Shown: positions 57,295 to 61,750 of the stretch, piece after piece
How the letters are laid out: each line of letters opens with the position of its first letter
Position numbering within the stretch: the stretch's first letter is position 1
Assembly: GCA_027576995.1 (NCBI GenBank)
Contig: JANBQC010000092.1
Location: forward strand, 1-61,750
Source of the DNA: Dimargaris cristalligena
Taxonomy: Eukaryota > Kickxellomycota > Dimargaritomycetes > Dimargaritales > Dimargaritaceae
DNA length: 61,750 bases
Reading direction: 5' to 3'
The notes under the pieces: generated by a model
Told to the model about the DNA's origin: nothing
The model's database searches: none
Seen by the model: the letters and a program-made list of their open reading frames with translations, nothing else
Translations under genes and position numbers: made by a program

Positions 57295-60200
57295 GGTGTC
57301 TCTTTACCGTCGTCCAGGTTTAATGTTCATTCCACACAGACTGCTCCCCCCCTCGCTTGCCTAAGGCTTTCTCCTGAAGCTTACCAATTGTTTACGATAT
57401 CGCGACTGCTTACTTGACGTTTTGTTACACACCACCACTTCCACATAGTCCAACCTTTTCCCCCTCTTCATCCCCCCTCGACCTCTCTAACATCCTGTAC
57501 TATCATACTCTACCTATTCGCCGACAACACTCTCATTGTTAATCTCGTTTATCCTTGACAATAATTTACATGACTATCTCACCCATTTCTTGTTCATGTT
57601 TTGTACCTTCTTCTCTCACTCCACATGTCTGATACGCACTTTGCCACCATCACCTAGTTTTTGTTCTACTTCTATCTATTAATTGTTTAGTTCTCATCCA
57701 ATGCCCGCTTAGTGGTCCTAGTACGGTATACATCCCCTAGGGCTCAGACGGAATAGAGTTCGACACCTTTACAATGTGCCATAAGCTTCTTTTCGCTTCA
57801 CCACCCTATACATATCTTCTGCACACCATTGTGGGGACCGCTGTCTGATGAATTACATGCAAGCAGAGGTGGGTTTCAACGCCCCTTACCCTTATCTTGA
57901 ATAAATATTACTGCATAAGGAATAACTTGTACATTGCTACGGTAAGATTGGGAACATGGCATTTGGAATAAATGATTTTATAGCAGTAAAGGCTCGAATA
58001 ATAGAACGATGCCTGGCAAATGTCTGCTAAGGTAATCTTTGGTGTTCGCCTGAGTTGGTGTGCCATACTGGTTGTTAATCTACGGGTTACTATTAATATT
58101 TACCAATGGCCGGGTTTGTACGGGAGGCAACCGGTCGTCGTGCCTGTCGTTGGGGACAAATAGTGTAGACGGGTCCATTTTTTAACCACATGCTACTGTA
58201 TAGTAGACCGCATGGTCGCCACATCAATACTCCCAATTAGCCTTTCCCTATTGTTCCCTAAACTAATATATGTCCCCATAGGGGAATTGATGTCCCTATT
58301 TCACAGCAGTTGGCCCTTTGTGACGAACGGGATGTGAAAATTCAAGTGAGACTCCCTTCGTGGCAGATACCCCGGTTGAGTGAATTTCATGTGGCATGTT
58401 GGACTTTGATGTAGGGACTTGACTGTGTACTGTATATATCAAGGGATGGAGATTGGCGCTCCGTAAGACCTTGTCTTTACACTACTTCTATTTTGCGTCC
58501 GTCTGTACCAACAGTGAAAACCCTGTGCTGTCAAATTGTCCACTAGCCCGGACAGGCGTGTTAATAAATGAGGGTATAACCAGAGGCTGTTACGGGGCTG
58601 TGCCTAGTTGGCATTAGTTGTATTTATTTTTAACTCATTACAAGCCCCAGTATTTGATTGGTGGTTACAATCCGCACCCCCTACTGGCGCACTAGGACTG
58701 TGTATGGGTTATGAATTTCAAATGATAGCTAGGGTCTTAGAAAGGCCCTTGCGTCCGTTTTGCTGGGCGAATAGAGTCCAGTCTATCCACTAGAATGGGA
58801 CCTATCAGCCATGCCAAAGGTATAATAAACGAAACGTGTAATAGGGTCAGGTCACTAAGTGTTTTTATTGATTGGGTAGAAAGTCCAAATGATCGGTGCA
58901 CCAACCGGTTTTTCATCAGCTGGTCCAATGACATACCCAAAATATATAAATCCCAACCGGTGCAAGTCTTGCGAGACTGGAGGATGTATTGTTAACGAAT
59001 AAACGAGGATTCCGATTTTACAATATAATGTTTATACAGGACTACTTACTTAGCTTTACCTGTTTAATTTTTGTGGTCGTATGATAGAACAATTCGCCTG
59101 GCGAAGCGATAATCTCGGCGCCTTACGTGGATGGGCGACCAATTAAAATCCAATCGGAGTTTAGTGAGAAGCAGGAATACTATCCCCCTATCGAAATGGA
59201 AACACACTATTCGGTAATGGAAGCGGCGGACCTTCCGCTTAGTTTTAAATCCTATGGCGCGACAGTAGAGCATGGCTGAGCCCTCTGGTTGAGATAGCAC
59301 CGGTCAACCCACTCGAAGATTTGACCACCCCAGCCTTTTCCAAATGAACGCCGTCTATGGCTTTCCCGGCGTCAAGGTCGGTTGACTGACATACCATGGG
59401 CCCAATCCGGATTGGTGCTGATCCGCGACGATGTTTCCTATCCATGGCGCTCGTCCAGAAAAAGGTCCGGAAGCCACTTTACGCCTTACTTACGGCCAGG
59501 GTAATCAGTACCAGTTGATGGAGGGTAATTGTGGCACGGTAGGGGTTCAATGCTAGGAAAAAATTAACAAAGTAAATCAATGGGATTCATGTACTGTACA
59601 TGCTTGATTAGCAAGAGCGGGCCATTGTAGCCAACCGACCCTATTCCTGATTGGCTGGCCCTCGGTCGCATACTTCAATATACAGCGGGTAGCTCCTTGA
59701 CAGTATTAGGAAAGCTGGGATATAGAGTGGGGGAGCGGGTCTATTGCCATATTTTCCAAATGACAAGCCCTTACCCACTGCCACGGCTTCCAGAAATGGT
59801 CACGTCGTCATAGTCCAGGGTATTGGGATCCACGTTCAGTGTGAACAGAATAGGATAGGGTAATCAGGAGGCAGGGGTTGGGTAGTGGGGAAACTTCTCA
59901 AGATTTTCGGTTTCATAGTACAGCCTTATAAGGCTATAGTGCCATCTGTCAATTAAAATCCGATGATTATCTGTTACCCAGGTCCGCTTCCGCCGTATTG
60001 ACCAGGTACGCAGGTATGCAAACTCAAAGACAGCAGCAATGGGGTTCTCCCTATGGTAAGGGTTGCGAATAAGTGCCCTGGCGTGGGTATAATGGATGGT
60101 TCGGTAGCAGGTAGGGCGCATCATATCCCACATCCTTTAATCAATTGAAACTAATACACATGATCCAGTAAAAAAATCCCCGCATTTAGTTAGTGAAAGA

Positions 60201-61009
60201 ACAGTGCCGATAGCCAGAACTCCGCCACAGAAGCAGGTTTAATAGTTTGTTCGTCACCTGACCTTATCTTTATTCTGAGATTATCAATACCTAAACTATA
60301 AATCAAAAGCCGCGTACGCGTACACCGACACCGCTATCACAGGGAAGGCCAAATGAATTCAAGCAATCCGGGTAATTGAAAGCCCGTTCGCAGGGCCAGA
60401 CTCGGGCAACCGAAGCCATAATATTCTTCATCTCGATTAATTAACATTGAAAATAGTACATGATGCCACCAAACTACACATGCCAGATACATATAAAGGG
60501 TCAATTTAAACTGGTATCCCAGGGAGTACGTGCGGTAGGGAAGTAGTTGGGATAGGTGTTTTTGAGTCTTTGGTTTTTACTGTTTCAGTTCAGGCTTGGA
60601 GATAAAGTTCCGTACTTACAATCCATATAGTATAATGCCGCGGATTAACAACGGCCTAAATTAAAAATGAAAACTACAGATTGCTGTGGCCAACCATTTG
60701 TATGGCAATCAACAGTCATGCTTCACAATGATGCACTAATTAAACTCTCGCTGATTTCCATACCACCAGGTTGTTGACAGGGAAATGTAAGAGAGATAGT
60801 CTGATCAGGTATGCTTGATGCTATCATTGATTAATGCTGGTTTTGGTCATGGTTATATGTGGGGTTGGGAAATGAGAGACTGATAGCCATGGGTGTACTA
60901 TAGCTGACTTAAGTTTTCACATAATGAAAGTTGAAGCTTAAAATACTAAAGTTGCATATAAGGTAATATATATACTATAGGGTCTATACATCTTCAGTAG
61001 TGAGAGACC
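57295..61009. other. Right-hand gene desert
   Basis: The first 400 bp are the pyrimidine-rich 3' flank of the RGS gene. The rest is AT-rich with short random frames. I recognise no gene or RNA; faint homology to the left arm beyond 61010 could not be aligned with confidence. Confidence 0.5.
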
Positions 61010-61750
61010 ACCTTCAACATTTGCGATGAAGAACCCAATTACAATAATATTCGTCGCCATGATTACTTTACAGCCATCCACCTAGGGCTTTAGCAGTAGT
61101 AAGACCCTTCAGCAAGTGGCGCACTTAGTCGATAGCAAATTGTCCTGGCAAATCCTTTGCGGTTCAACAGAGCCTACATTAAATGATAACTCTGGTTAAT
61201 ACAGTCAATATAATAATAAATCCAACATGAAGCCTGGTGGAGGCCATGTTCGGAGTATTTGGTAAACAGTCACATGGAAACCCTAGAGAGGCCCTGTCCT
61301 CCTATATGTTGGTATGTCGCACGTCTAGATGGTTACAGCTATTTAGGCATCATACTGATTACATTGCTAAGGACATATATTACTTATATCTGGCTATTAA
61401 TAGGGTTTAGGGGTGAATCTATAAGCACAATCGGCTCTTTAGAATATTCAGGACTATCAAACAATTATCGGTTGGGCCCCAGTGTCTAATGTCTAAAGGT
61501 ATGTCCCCCAAGTATTACATAGCAAGTCATAAACTCGGCTTCATTGTGCCAATCTTTTAGTAGCGATAGCCGCAAATAATAGGTCGTATTATATTAATCG
61601 TGGGGTTGTATAATCAGGTATTGTCTGTACTAACAATACTAAATAATCAGTAATTCATTCTGGTAAACAATGTCATGGGTGATTCATGTTCACGCCTAAC
61701 CTGTGGTTTCTGTGGCACTTGTCTGGTCGCAGTAGCATGCGATGTGGTTT
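61010..61750. repeat. Right arm of long inverted repeat (unknown element)
   Basis: This is the reverse-complement partner of the left arm. 61478-61750 is about 98% identical to 1-273, 61352-61477 is about 70% identical to 274-398, and 61010-61350 aligns with about 680-1015. Relative to the left arm it lacks some 280 bp. The plus-strand frame ending in a stop at 61558-61560 encodes a short C-terminal stretch, SKGMSPKYYIASHKLGFIVP, also present on the left. Upstream it is closed by stops (for example TGA at 61414-61416), so it is not an intact gene. The same terminal end of the repeat faces outward at both window edges. Confidence 0.85.

Noticed and set aside
1..61750. Whole window as one giant transposon (Starship- or Maverick-like) bounded by terminal inverted repeats
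   Set aside because: No integrase, tyrosine recombinase, polymerase B or capsid gene is seen, and the cargo is single-copy housekeeping genes with introns. The inverted termini remain a finding, but this reading is not supported.

Overview
The window is nuclear DNA of a fungus. Its protein genes are interrupted by spliceosomal introns with GTAAGT or GTAGGT donors, they use the standard genetic code, and the set is fungal: a Kin4-type kinase, a Rax1-type RGS membrane protein, Nop53, a DUF2423 nucleolar protein, Aro7-type chorismate mutase and NAD-dependent glycerol-3-phosphate dehydrogenase. GC-rich single-copy genes stand in long AT-rich, repeat-poor deserts. I suspect an early-diverging (zoopagomycete-like) lineage, but this is only an inference. 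A 10-N gap at 50806-50815 shows that the window comes from a scaffolded assembly.

Layout. 1-1015: left arm of a long, degenerate inverted repeat. 2816-4609 (-): a secreted Ser-rich orphan. 7296-11585 (-): Kin4-like kinase with five exons. 15412-15855 (-): small unknown ORF. 16716-17282 (-): DUF2423 nucleolar protein. 18743-19960 (+): Tic20/DUF4870-like membrane protein. 20857-22292 (-): chorismate mutase. 23574-24921 (-): glycerol-3-phosphate dehydrogenase. 26454-27162 (-): PDCD5. 27900-28562 (-): dienelactone hydrolase. 29424-31052 (+): tubulin-tyrosine-ligase-like protein. 31902-33619 (+): Nop53. 36430-38414 (+): unknown Ser/Pro-rich protein. 43847-45601 (+): RGS protein with membrane segments (Rax1-like). 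56308-57294 (+): a second, soluble split-RGS protein. 61010-61750: right arm of the inverted repeat.

The genes do not form an operon or an obvious cluster. They are mostly housekeeping genes (ribosome biogenesis, aromatic amino acids, glycerol metabolism, signalling) on both strands. Two pairs are divergently arranged: DUF2423 with the Tic20-like gene, and the dienelactone hydrolase with the TTL-like gene. Many leaders are strongly pyrimidine-rich, so they stay open upstream of the true start and mislead ORF calling.

The most unusual structure is at the two ends. The outermost 273 bp are inverted copies with only six differences, all transitions. The homology then continues inward at roughly 70% identity, with one large indel, for about 1 kb on the left and 0.74 kb on the right. 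Matching broken reading frames in the two arms suggest two decayed copies of one unknown repeat or mobile element facing each other. Other points of interest are an ATG-initiated, signal-peptide-like extension on chorismate mutase, two RGS paralogues 11 kb apart that share an interrupted RGS domain, and a kinase whose KA1-like domain is split by a long insert.
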